Numbered from the stretch's first letter, positions 1-7,509 are shown. The stretch: 15,920 nt of DNA from Planctomycetota bacterium (GCA_030637065.1 DAOVVQ010000059.1:1-15920); one strand, 5' to 3'. Notes: a model not told the origin generated them from the sequence alone. Numbers and translations: made by a program.

Positions 1-1
1 C

Positions 2-676
2 GGGCCCGGGATCGGTGGGTACTGCCTGCCGAAGGACGGCGGGTTGGGGCACTGGGCATACAAGCACCTCCTTGGCTTCGAGGACGATATTTTCAAGATC
101 ACCACGGCTGCTATCGACATAAACGACACCCGCGGCCTGCACGTCGCGACGCTTACACGCGATGCACTCCGCAAAATGGGCAGTTATATCGCCGGCGCCA
201 ACGTCCTGCTGTGCGGGGCGAGCTACCGGCAGGATGTCGCGGATACCCGCTATTCGGGCTCGGAGATCGTCGTCAGGAAGCTGACGGAGATGGGTGCCGA
301 GCTTACCGTACACGACCCGTACCTCGAGCATTGGTACGAACTCGAAAAACAGGATACATACCCGGCGCCGGGCCATTCGTGGTCAAGATTCTTCCGCAAT
401 CAGGAGGAATTGCAGAATCTGACCGTCCAGGACGACCTCGCCGCCGCACTGAAGGGCGCAGAGGCGGTGATCTTAGCCGTTCCGCACTCGCCGTATCTGA
501 AGCTCGACCCCGACGAGATAGTCAAGTGGGCTGGGGCGCCGTTGGCGGTGATAGATTGCTTCGGGATCCTGAGCGACGACCAGATCAAGAGATATTTCGA
601 GTTGGGCTGCGAGGTAAAGGCCCTGGGTCGCGGCCACATACAAAGAATAAAAGAAGCAGTAAGATCCCAGAAATAA
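2..676 (+). CDS. UDP-glucose/GDP-mannose dehydrogenase family protein, C-terminal part (5' truncated)
   Basis: This is the C-terminal portion of a nucleotide-sugar dehydrogenase, the NAD-dependent enzyme that oxidises C6 of a UDP- or GDP-sugar to a uronic acid for polysaccharide synthesis. The open frame runs in from the window edge, so the N-terminal NAD-binding Rossmann domain is missing. The first visible residues contain the family's catalytic Cys loop (GGYCLPKD, Cys codon 23-25). The C-terminal UDP-binding domain follows, with its signature GASYRQDVADTRYS at about 215-256, a variant of the usual G-x-A-Y-K...D-x-R-x-S motif with Arg in place of Lys. The chain ends in TAA at 674-676. The family is certain from these two motifs; the substrate (UDP-Glc, UDP-GlcNAc or UDP-ManNAc) cannot be told. 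It converges on the response-regulator gene across a palindrome-bearing intergenic region and may belong to a polysaccharide locus lying to the left. Confidence 0.93.
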   Translation, partial: GPGIGGYCLPKDGGLGHWAYKHLLGFEDDIFKITTAAIDINDTRGLHVATLTRDALRKMGSYIAGANVLLCGASYRQDVADTRYSGSEIVVRKLTEMGAELTVHDPYLEHWYELEKQDTYPAPGHSWSRFFRNQEELQNLTVQDDLAAALKGAEAVILAVPHSPYLKLDPDEIVKWAGAPLAVIDCFGILSDDQIKRYFELGCEVKALGRGHIQRIKEAVRSQK

Positions 677-745
677 CAGCCATTTACCTGCCATTACTGT
701 GGCCTTGTACCAGTCCCGTAAAAAAAATGTGCGTCAGCCCACCAA

Positions 746-840
746 CAAGGGTGGCAGCGCGTTTGCGCAACAAACCGATGGTCGTATGCACTGTGGTACC
801 CACCATCGGTTTGGCTTCGCCAAACACGCTGCCACCCTTG
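746..840. repeat. Long imperfect palindrome (REP/MITE-like) between convergent genes
   Basis: The left arm 746-782 and right arm 802-840 are reverse complements over nearly their whole length, separated by a 19-nt centre. The outer 14 bp (caagggtggcagcg against cgctgccacccttg) and the inner 9 bp (accgatggt against accatcggt) pair perfectly. Between them each arm carries its own small hairpin: gtttg/caaac on the left and gtttggc-ttc-gccaaac on the right, so the whole can fold as a stem with two opposed side-hairpins. No convincing gene covers it. The position between two gene ends suits a REP-like or non-autonomous mobile element, and it could also act as a two-way terminator. No second copy was seen in this window. 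Confidence 0.8.
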
Positions 841-864
841 CTTCGGATCGCATAGGACGGATGA

Positions 865-879
865 CTGCCTTATAGGCAG
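865..879. terminator. Small perfect hairpin between convergent genes, possible weak terminator
   Basis: CTGCCT and AGGCAG form a perfect 6-bp stem around a TAT loop. It lies between the 3' ends of the dehydrogenase (+) and the response regulator (-). On the plus strand it is followed by a moderately T-rich stretch (ataggtttgtt) but no clean U-tract, so a terminator role is only tentative. Confidence 0.3.
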
Positions 880-944
880 ATAGGTTTGTTATCCATGCTG
901 ACGGATTAAGGGCGGCTGGGGTCGTCCCGAACAGTGATTTTTGG

Positions 945-1631
945 CTACACTTTGGCGATGCGGTAGCCTATTCGGTGTACTGTTCTGATGACTTTTCTTG
1001 CGGGGCCGAGTTTTTTTCTTAGTGTTGCTACATGGACGTCGATTATTCGCCCGCTTTCGCTTTGAGCCGCGGTGCCCAGATGCGTTTTGAGGTCGTCCCT
1101 CGACAGGACCTTTCCGCCTGCCCGGATCAGTGCGACCAGGATCTCGTATTCGACGATGGTGAGGTTTACGGATTCGCCGCTTGCCGTTACTCGTCGCGAA
1201 TCGACCATTACGCGGACATCACCCGCGGCAAGTACCTGGTGGCCGGCTGTCGGGTCGGGGTATGCCCGGCGGAGGACCGCCTCGATGCGTGCGACGAGGA
1301 CCTTGGTGCTGAACGGCTTGGTTACGTAGTCGTCGGCTCCGACGCTGAGGCCTACGACCATGTCCATTTCGGTGTCCTTGGCGGTCAGGAGTATGATCGG
1401 GATCGAGGCGGTTTCAGGGCTGTTCTTGAGTTTGCCGGTAAGCTGGATCCCGGAGATGTCCTCGAGCATGATATCCAGCAGTATCAGATCGGGCCTTTCG
1501 GTCTCGATAGCCGAAATCGCCTCTTTCCCCGTCTCGACGGTAGTGATCGTGTAGCCCTCAGCCGAAAGGTTCAGGCTGAGCAGCTCCAGCAGGTCCCGCT
1601 CATCGTCAACTACAAGGATATTAGCGTTCAT
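945..1631 (-). CDS. OmpR/PhoB-type two-component response regulator
   Basis: This is a 228-residue DNA-binding response regulator that takes a phosphoryl group from a sensor kinase and controls transcription. The receiver domain (about 1-120) shows the acidic pair D9/D10, the phospho-acceptor D53 in LLDIML, the switch T83 and K105 in DYVTKPF. The winged-helix output domain (about 130-228) carries the typical LTIVEYEILVAL, DVHVATLRKKLG and RTVHRIGYR segments. All key residues are present. I chose the ATG at 1631 over an upstream in-frame TTG at 1640, because that TTG overlaps a near-consensus -10 box and the protein family begins with NILVVDDE-like residues. Its kinase partner is not obvious. 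The nearest histidine kinase gene lies upstream on the same strand, separated by a membrane-protein gene and two gaps, so it may or may not be the partner. Confidence 0.96.
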   Translation of the reverse strand: MNANILVVDDERDLLELLSLNLSAEGYTITTVETGKEAISAIETERPDLILLDIMLEDISGIQLTGKLKNSPETASIPIILLTAKDTEMDMVVGLSVGADDYVTKPFSTKVLVARIEAVLRRAYPDPTAGHQVLAAGDVRVMVDSRRVTASGESVNLTIVEYEILVALIRAGGKVLSRDDLKTHLGTAAQSESGRIIDVHVATLRKKLGPARKVIRTVHRIGYRIAKV

Positions 1632-1639
1632 ATCGACCA

Positions 1640-1667
1640 ATTATAAGCGGCTCCGGGGGCTTGTCCA
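1640..1667 (-). promoter_or_regulatory. Sigma70-like promoter of the response regulator, probably giving a leaderless mRNA
   Basis: On the minus strand TGGACA (1662-1667) is separated by 16 nt from a perfect TATAAT (1640-1645). Only 8 nt lie between the end of TATAAT and the ATG at 1631, so the expected transcription start is within about 2 nt of the start codon. A GGAG further upstream lies inside the promoter spacer and would not be transcribed. Confidence 0.6.
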
Positions 1668-1779
1668 GAAGAAATCTTAACAAATGCTTAATATTACAGG
1701 CGGCTTACCCGGATACTACAGGCAGTCAAGTCGATGTTGTGCGGGCGGTCGGTCCGGCGTTCTGTCCTTGCCGGGGTGG

Positions 1780-2883
1780 TTAGTCGAATTTCAGGTCGGC
1801 GGTCCAGCTGGAAAGGTCTATCAGGGTCTCGGGGACGGCGTAATCAGGTTGGTCTGCTCGCGAAATGAGTTTTCTCGATATGTACCAGTTCGGTGCGACT
1901 TGGGTGAAAGGTTTGTATTTGCCGATCGGTCCGCGGCTGATCAGGTTCGGATTGGCTCGGCTTGGCGAATAGACAACGCCGGGCCTGTCGGGGAAGAAGA
2001 ACCGCCATGAGCTGCAGAATAATATCATGTCGTCATGTTTTTTGATACTGCGAAGCGACCGGGCATCGAGTTGCGAGCACAGGTGCCGTATTCGGGCGAT
2101 ATCGCCTTCGCTGAAGTGCTCGGCCAGGTTGATGCGCATGGGGTCTGTGTGGCCTGTCGAGAAGTTGGGCGTTGCGGAAGCTCGCAGGGTGGCGGTTGAA
2201 AACCGGTCCTGTTCTTCCAGGAATTGCACGCATTCATCATAGAACGCGAGGCTTTCGGATGTCAGGACAGGCGGCGTATAAAGCCGCGGCAGATAGATGA
2301 GGATCGATATCCATGTGCAGAGGATCAAGGGGATAGTCAGCAAAACGATTATTGTCAGATGTCTGAGGCGACCGAATAACCCCTTGTCTCTGAACGAGAT
2401 GGCATTTTCAATAATGGTAAAGAGCAATACTAAGGCGATAAGTGCCGGGATCAGGCCGAGAAGGGTTGTGTCAGATCGGAGCCAGACGGACAGGAATGCC
2501 GCGAGTATGATCGCAATGCCGTAGGTGAGGGTTCTTGGCAGGTAGAATCGGTCGTATGTCCTCTTGGCGGCGGGGATGCGGAGAGCGTTCTTCACCCAGA
2601 TGATAGCCGGCAGCACCGCAGCGAGAAGGCAGATGCGTTCGACTGTTCTCCAGTGCATCCGCAGTGCCAGAAAGAGCGTCGCCAGGGCGATTGCGAGCAG
2701 AATTGTAGCGAATGTAGCGAGCCAGCCCGGTTTGTGTTGTGGTTTTGGCTGGGCGGCAGGCCGGCGGTGGCGAAATTCCGGGCCAGCGGCGGTGCGGTCA
2801 TTCCGGCCGGTCTCCGAGTCGCCCCCGGTAGCCGGCGGCGGCTGAGTGGGCTGAGGATTTTCGAGAATCTTAGTTAAATCCAT
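1780..2883 (-). CDS. Unrecognised integral membrane protein with C-terminal soluble domain
   Basis: I do not recognise this 367-residue protein. It starts with a hydrophilic Pro-rich segment (about 1-53, rich in P, Q, R and G) without a signal peptide. Five hydrophobic segments follow at about 54-74, 82-100, 118-135, 138-160 and 175-198. A soluble tail (about 205-367) contains several Cys (218, 269, 290), aromatic residues and a closing LIDLSSWTADLKFD segment. Two helix pairs separated by short basic loops suggest a compact membrane anchor with the tail on one side. The ATG at 2883 has only a weak GGGA upstream. It lies 271 bp downstream of the histidine-kinase gene and 148 bp upstream of the response regulator, same strand, so co-regulation is possible but not shown. 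No catalytic motif was seen. Confidence 0.82.
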   Translation of the reverse strand: MDLTKILENPQPTQPPPATGGDSETGRNDRTAAGPEFRHRRPAAQPKPQHKPGWLATFATILLAIALATLFLALRMHWRTVERICLLAAVLPAIIWVKNALRIPAAKRTYDRFYLPRTLTYGIAIILAAFLSVWLRSDTTLLGLIPALIALVLLFTIIENAISFRDKGLFGRLRHLTIIVLLTIPLILCTWISILIYLPRLYTPPVLTSESLAFYDECVQFLEEQDRFSTATLRASATPNFSTGHTDPMRINLAEHFSEGDIARIRHLCSQLDARSLRSIKKHDDMILFCSSWRFFFPDRPGVVYSPSRANPNLISRGPIGKYKPFTQVAPNWYISRKLISRADQPDYAVPETLIDLSSWTADLKFD

Positions 2884-2955
2884 ATAGTTTCACATCCCAC
2901 GGCATTACTTAACAACAACTGTTGACATTGATAAACACGCTTTTTCGTGCAATAA

Positions 2956-2970
2956 GCCGCAATTAGCGGC
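2956..2970 (-). terminator. Short hairpin downstream of the histidine kinase, weak terminator candidate
   Basis: GCCGC and GCGGC form a 5-bp stem around a 5-nt loop. In the minus-strand direction it is followed by TTATT rather than a proper U-tract. It lies about 185 nt past the kinase stop in a 271-bp gap that holds no other recognisable feature. Confidence 0.2.
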
Positions 2971-3154
2971 GTCGGCTTTCATAAGCCTGCGTCTATTTTT
3001 ATTTAGCGACAATACAGGTCCATCGAGAGGAGTCCAGACGTTCCCCGATAGACAGCTACGACTGATATCGGCGAAATATTGGCGTCTCTGAACGCGAAAA
3101 CGGTGAAAAAGTGTCGAAATGGGGTGATTAATAATGCGTCGTATTGATATAGTG

Positions 3155-5215
3155 CTAAGGAGCGGTGGGCAGCGAGACGTAGAATTTGCAGCCGCTTCCC
3201 ATCTCCGATTCGAGCCATATTTGGCCATTTTGGCGGTCGAGAATCCGTGTAACTATGGCCAGTCCCAGGCCTTCGCCGGAAATTGGGCTCTGGGGATTAA
3301 GCTGGTGAAAGATTTCAAAAACCTTGGCTTGATGCAGCGGGTCAACGCCGATGCCGTTGTCCTGCACGCAGTAAATGCTGCTTTTCCCCTCAGTCCAGCC
3401 GGAAATATGGATCAAGCCGGGACGGCTGGCGTCGAGATACTTCAAGGCATTGTCCAAAAGATTACTGAAGACTTGATTGGTCCTGTGTGTATCTCCCAGG
3501 CAGTTGGGCAAATCGTCAGCTGTAACGGTCGCCCCGCATTGTCTTGCCTGATAGGAGCAGCTTTCGACAATTTGTTGCACTATTTGATTCATGTTGAGAG
3601 GTCCAATGTTGAACAGAGCTGTTCCCAACCTTGAAACCTGCAAGAGACCCGTAATAAGCATGTTTATCTTGTCGGTGCCTGTTGCAATAAAGCCGAGAGA
3701 TTCCGGGATGTCATTGTCAAGCAGTGAAGTTATTTCTCTTTGCGTCTTTTCGTCCGGCTTGCTCGTTTTGGCCAGTTCCGAGAGCCTTTTGCAGTAATCT
3801 TCGAGTTCACCGCTGAATCCCTTGATGTTAACAAGGGGCGTTCTAAGGTCATGTGAGGCGACATAGACAACACTCTGAAGTTCTCTGTTCCTTACTTCCA
3901 GTGCTTTCATGAGTTCCTCACGTTCCTTTTCAGCCTTCTTGAGCACTGTAATGTCGGTAGCAGTTGCGGCTATGAACAGCGGCCGGCCATCTTCATCCAT
4001 AACGATATTCGCATTCATCAGGGTCGGAAACACACTGCCGTCTTTTCTTGCGTGCCAGACTTCCTGGGCAACGGAGTTCCCTTCTTTCTTGAGCTGACCG
4101 ATCAAATCGTTTACCCGCGGCATCTGCTCCTGGTTATGGAATATGGGAAGATGCTTGCCCGCCAGTTCATCCGCAGTGTATTGGTGCATGCCGGCAAGGC
4201 AATCATTTATGTAAACGATTTTTCCATCCATATCGGTAATGACTGTGCCGTAGCTGGCGTTATCGGAAATCGTCTTGAATTTCCTGATATCTTCCTGAGC
4301 CTGTTTGATCTTCGTGAAGTCCTCCACTACTTCGATGAAACCGGTCGACGAGCCATCTGAGCCAAACAGTGGAAAAGCCTGATTGCGAACGGCAAATCTT
4401 GAGCCGTCGTCTCTGACACCGGATGTTTCCGCCAGTGCCGGTTTGTCGGTCGCCATGGCTTTAGCACCCGGGCAGTGCGGGCACACCTCCTGTCGCTTTT
4501 CATACTCATGGAAGCACTTCTTGCCTACAAATTCACCGGGAGGTTTGCCGAAAAGGTCGCCCATTGCAGTGTTGGCGAAAAGTACATTGAAATCTGTGTC
4601 AATGAGTGAGACCCCAAAGTCGACATTTTCGACGAGAGAGCGATATCGATGCTCACTTTGCTGGAGCTGCCGGGTGCGGTCGGCAATAATGTTTTTCTGT
4701 TGGGTATAGAGAAAGGAGTTGCGCAAAATGAGGGCCACTACCGGAGACAGCATTTCAAGCATATTAATAACACTCTCGATATGTCGCCTTTCGGGCAGAT
4801 CCAGGAGCAATATGGTTCCCTCCCGGAACTCGCCGACATTAAGCGGAACAGATATGGATAGCCCTGCATCGAGGGTGGTAAGAATGTCTTCGGCCTCGCC
4901 GGAATCCTCACCGGAATGCCACCATGTAGTACAGTTGAGATCATGGGCGATTTCAACCAGACGGGCAAACCGGGGCGATTCTGTGAGACCTTGCCGGCGT
5001 TGGGGATTAATGCTTACTATGCGATCATCGACCGCTCCTGCTTGATGCAGGCATTGCAGCACTATCACGGTTCGTGCACCGGTAAGTTCTCGCATCTCTT
5101 CGGTGAGATATTTTCCCAGTTCGCTTGGCGTAGCAGCCATGGCGAGGATATTGGTTACGATGTCAAGCGTAAGCGCCGAAAATGCGGGATCTACTTTTAT
5201 TGTTGCCGTGTCCAT
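3155..5215 (-). CDS. GAF-PAS-PAS hybrid sensor histidine kinase (soluble)
   Basis: This 686-residue sensor kinase has no transmembrane segment, so it is predicted to be cytoplasmic. Domain order: a GAF-like region (about 10-170), PAS1 (about 190-305), PAS2 (about 315-425), a dimerisation/phospho-acceptor helix pair with SHDLRTPL (His455), and an HATPase_c domain with N-box residues N585 and N589, DNGIG (619-623) and GEGLGLA (647-653). All kinase motifs are intact. PAS1 contains a C-x10-C-x2-C cluster (C234, C245, C248). The dimerisation region resembles the SHDLR kinases and is lengthened by a polar insert (about 484-505). The ATG at 5215 follows the TGA of the upstream DUF1638-like gene (TGATATG junction) and has AAAGG 7 nt upstream, so I prefer it to a TTG at 5236. 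It is the last gene of the corrinoid operon, which suggests its signal relates to that chemistry. No response regulator is fused to it. Confidence 0.95.
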   Translation of the reverse strand: MDTATIKVDPAFSALTLDIVTNILAMAATPSELGKYLTEEMRELTGARTVIVLQCLHQAGAVDDRIVSINPQRRQGLTESPRFARLVEIAHDLNCTTWWHSGEDSGEAEDILTTLDAGLSISVPLNVGEFREGTILLLDLPERRHIESVINMLEMLSPVVALILRNSFLYTQQKNIIADRTRQLQQSEHRYRSLVENVDFGVSLIDTDFNVLFANTAMGDLFGKPPGEFVGKKCFHEYEKRQEVCPHCPGAKAMATDKPALAETSGVRDDGSRFAVRNQAFPLFGSDGSSTGFIEVVEDFTKIKQAQEDIRKFKTISDNASYGTVITDMDGKIVYINDCLAGMHQYTADELAGKHLPIFHNQEQMPRVNDLIGQLKKEGNSVAQEVWHARKDGSVFPTLMNANIVMDEDGRPLFIAATATDITVLKKAEKEREELMKALEVRNRELQSVVYVASHDLRTPLVNIKGFSGELEDYCKRLSELAKTSKPDEKTQREITSLLDNDIPESLGFIATGTDKINMLITGLLQVSRLGTALFNIGPLNMNQIVQQIVESCSYQARQCGATVTADDLPNCLGDTHRTNQVFSNLLDNALKYLDASRPGLIHISGWTEGKSSIYCVQDNGIGVDPLHQAKVFEIFHQLNPQSPISGEGLGLAIVTRILDRQNGQIWLESEMGSGCKFYVSLPTAP

Positions 5216-5216
5216 A

Positions 5217-5819
5217 TCAAACCTTTGCTTTGTCAAATTGCCGCACAGCCTGCCGTATTGACTCCAGCAGATGTTCGGTTGAAACCTTCATCACGCTCCA
5301 CGAAAGATCGCAGTAGTCGGGAAACTCCTGCAGTGCATCTTCAGGGATCGGGGCTGAACCTGTATCCAGGTAAATAAGTTTTGTGTGCAGGTCAGCCATG
5401 AAACTTCTCGCATTGTCTTTATTGAGGCCCAGTTCATGTTGAAACACTTCTTTCCAGCGAACAGCCCATTCCGGGAGGAGAAAGAAAGCACCTTCTTTTC
5501 TGAGCTGTCTGTATTTTTGGCTACCCAGCAGGATTTCGCAGCAGTTGACACCCTCCGTACGAACCACATCCGGATGTTCGCCGAGGTCGACCATGTGGCT
5601 GTGGCAGTCGCCATAAATCAGAAGAATACGGTTGCCTTGTCCCAGTTCTTTTTTGATCAAAGTTGTTAACTGCAGCCGCAATTTTGCAGGCTTCATGTGC
5701 AGCATGGAGTCCAGAAAACGGAGAGGAAAGTCCAGTTTACCCTCGGCCTGAAGCGACTCGACCTCCTGTCTGAATATCGAGCAGACGATACATACGATCT
5801 GTTTTTCGTCAGGATTCAT
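5217..5819 (-). CDS. DUF1638-like protein of corrinoid methyltransferase operons
   Basis: This 200-residue soluble protein resembles the DUF1638 family of unknown function, known mainly from anaerobes and methanogens, often beside corrinoid proteins. Features that fit: an N-terminal beta-strand with Cys (C10, C13), IYGDCH (68-73), an NCCEILLGS block (92-100) and a following FFLLPEWAVRW segment (112-122). The conserved-looking Cys and His residues (C72, H73, C93, C94) could bind metal or cofactor; that is inference. Its ATG at 5819 overlaps the stop of the upstream UroD-like gene as ATGA, and its own stop is 1 nt from the kinase ATG, so the three are almost certainly translated in a coupled way. 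The family assignment comes from remembered motif pattern and context, so the call is firm as a conserved hypothetical and moderate as DUF1638. Confidence 0.82.
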   Translation of the reverse strand: MNPDEKQIVCIVCSIFRQEVESLQAEGKLDFPLRFLDSMLHMKPAKLRLQLTTLIKKELGQGNRILLIYGDCHSHMVDLGEHPDVVRTEGVNCCEILLGSQKYRQLRKEGAFFLLPEWAVRWKEVFQHELGLNKDNARSFMADLHTKLIYLDTGSAPIPEDALQEFPDYCDLSWSVMKVSTEHLLESIRQAVRQFDKAKV

Positions 5820-6844
5820 GTACGGACCTCGTGACTGAAAGACTCAGCAGCGGTGTGCATTGCACGAATATTCTCCTCGGGGGTACTGAGGGCGACATCG
5901 GCTCCGCTTGTTGCCAGGATGAATCTTGGATCATGTTGTCTGTCCAGCAGAATCTCTTCGCAGCGGGCATGGACCTGCTCCGGGATCAATTTCCAGATAT
6001 TAGGGCCGTCAAGTCCGCCTACAAGAGTCATGTCGGTACCCATCTTTGTCCTGGCCTCGGATAAGTTGTCACTGTGGTCGACTGCAATACCGATAACGTG
6101 CGGCAAATCGGCGAAAAGTTCAAGAAAGGCAGTGAAGGAAGACCCGACATGATGGATAAAAACCGGTCCCTGGATTTGTTCAAATGCATCCCGCAGGATG
6201 GGCAAGGCCAGCCTTTCGACGATATCGCGGGTAGCTACAGATGGATTGAGAAATGCCGCGGGGGTTACCAGGCAGTCGGCGCCGGCTTCAAGTAAGGCGT
6301 TGGCTCGCTCGGTGAAAAACGGGACTGTCAGATCCATCATGCGTTTGAATCCATCGGTGTCGAACAGCACAGTTTGGAGCCATCCATCCATACCCATGAT
6401 CATAACCGGCAGATCCATCGGGTTGAGTAAAATGGCGGCTATGGCCGCATACTCGCCGGATGTTTTCGCCATTTGACTAATTGCCTCACGAAAGAAAACC
6501 AATGTTGGATCGGAATCAATGTCAGGAACATCAAGACTTGAAAGCTGCTCAATTGACGTGATTGCAGGCTCGACAAGATTGGGGGGCTGGTGATCAAAGA
6601 ACTTTATTTTTCCGCCGAATGCCCGGGCTTCTCCGGCAAGAAAGAAAGGGGAAAACAGGATGTCCGGTTCAAAAGTTCTTCGCACCGCATCCTGTCCGCG
6701 CGCATAGGCGGCTGGGTCTGTGTAATACTGCTGAGACGGGCAGTCCGTCAGTCTGGCTCCGTATAAACTGAGCAGGGCGGTAAACGGAGGGCGGTCAACC
6801 GGATTACCGCCTAATGTTGCGAATACCCGTTCTCGATTATTCAT
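5816..6844 (-). CDS. Uroporphyrinogen decarboxylase/MtaA-like (cobalamin methyltransferase) family protein lacking the zinc Cys ligands
   Basis: This 342-residue TIM-barrel protein belongs to the UroD superfamily branch that includes MtaA/MtbA, which move a methyl group from a methyl-corrinoid protein to coenzyme M. The N-terminus (NNRERVFATLGGNPVDRPPF) is the classic family start, and the C-terminal STPEENIRAM matches the usual TPxENIRAM. MtbA binds zinc through an H-x-C motif and a later Cys. Here the first site reads HHVGS (231-235), with Val at the Cys position, and the second reads TSGADVAL (312-319), with Ala where GC is usual. The three Cys present (35, 191, 295) are elsewhere. True haem-pathway UroD activity is unlikely given the corrinoid neighbours. 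It may be a methyltransferase with a changed mechanism or a non-catalytic partner. It overlaps the genes on both sides by 4 nt. Confidence 0.92.
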   Translation of the reverse strand: MNNRERVFATLGGNPVDRPPFTALLSLYGARLTDCPSQQYYTDPAAYARGQDAVRRTFEPDILFSPFFLAGEARAFGGKIKFFDHQPPNLVEPAITSIEQLSSLDVPDIDSDPTLVFFREAISQMAKTSGEYAAIAAILLNPMDLPVMIMGMDGWLQTVLFDTDGFKRMMDLTVPFFTERANALLEAGADCLVTPAAFLNPSVATRDIVERLALPILRDAFEQIQGPVFIHHVGSSFTAFLELFADLPHVIGIAVDHSDNLSEARTKMGTDMTLVGGLDGPNIWKLIPEQVHARCEEILLDRQHDPRFILATSGADVALSTPEENIRAMHTAAESFSHEVRT

Positions 6845-7509
6845 GAGCTACTCTCCTGCAAACAGGCTTCTTCCCAGAGTCTTGTAAACAGCGCCGGGGC
6901 CTCCAAGGCGTTGCGGGCGGTTCCGTCACCACCAACTTCCTCAACTAATTCCGGACGCAAAACGAACACTGCGCCGCCTACAGCCAACTGGAGTTTTCCA
7001 GTCAGATCGCGGTGGTCGATTTCGGCTCGAAGAGATTTGATATTTTTTGCAGTAGTATACATCATTGCCGAAACACCAACAACCTTGGCACCAACTTCAA
7101 CGGCTTTATCCACGAATGTCTCTGCAAGAACGTCATTACCAAGATCATAAACCTTCCACCCATTGGCCTCCAGGAACGTTACCACCATTCTTCGCCCAAG
7201 TGCATGCACATCATCTTCGATGTTGCCCATGATGACCGGACCTTTTAACTCAATATGAGAATGCGAAGAGGCCTGTTCGGCGGCGTATTTTTTCAGGAAG
7301 TCCTCTCCGATCTTCGCGGCGATATAGCCTTGTGCCAGGGAAAGACCTTCCTCCTGCCATGCCCGCCCGACTTCTTCAAAGACCGGTTCGAGGACCTCAC
7401 AAATCAGACGGTCATAACCGTGCTCTGCGGCCCACTGCTCCAGGAGGTCGTACGCCCCGGCCTTGTCAGCCTTTTTGATCATTTGATGCAGCGACTCAGT
7501 GATATCCAT
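6841..7509 (-). CDS. Corrinoid (B12)-binding methyltransferase protein, MtaC/MtbC-like
   Basis: This 222-residue cobalamin-binding protein carries a methyl group on its cobalt in one-carbon metabolism. A helical cap domain (about 1-85) precedes a Rossmann-like B12-binding domain (about 90-215) with DVHALG (100-105). That is the D-x-H-x-x-G motif whose His102 is the lower cobalt ligand, and S147 (VGVSAM) and GGA (178-180) line the nucleotide loop. The ATG at 7509 is preceded by a strong AAAGGAAG RBS. A longer frame reaching a TTG at 7674 would add 55 residues that run through the structured leader and do not resemble the family, so it was rejected. It is the first gene of a four-gene unit, and its stop overlaps the start of the UroD-like gene as ATGA. 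The usual third component, a substrate-specific methyltransferase, is absent nearby. Confidence 0.95.
   Translation of the reverse strand: MDITESLHQMIKKADKAGAYDLLEQWAAEHGYDRLICEVLEPVFEEVGRAWQEEGLSLAQGYIAAKIGEDFLKKYAAEQASSHSHIELKGPVIMGNIEDDVHALGRRMVVTFLEANGWKVYDLGNDVLAETFVDKAVEVGAKVVGVSAMMYTTAKNIKSLRAEIDHRDLTGKLQLAVGGAVFVLRPELVEEVGGDGTARNALEAPALFTRLWEEACLQESSS

Noticed and set aside
211..855. Second plus-strand open frame overlapping the dehydrogenase and running through the palindrome
   Set aside because: Arg/Pro-rich translation typical of a shifted frame in a GC-rich gene, and no RBS.
1632..1640. TTG start at 1640 for the response regulator
   Set aside because: It overlaps the TATAAT box, and the extra residues add nothing to the family N-terminus.
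1032..1646. Long open frame antisense to the response regulator
   Set aside because: It mirrors the codon pattern of the minus-strand gene, and its translation shows no domain.
2922..2945. Plus-strand promoter from TTGACA at 2922
   Set aside because: No acceptable -10 box lies at the right distance and no plus-strand gene follows.
5216..5236. TTG start at 5236 for the histidine kinase
   Set aside because: It would overlap the DUF1638-like gene. The ATG at 5215 directly follows that gene's TGA and has an AAAGG RBS.
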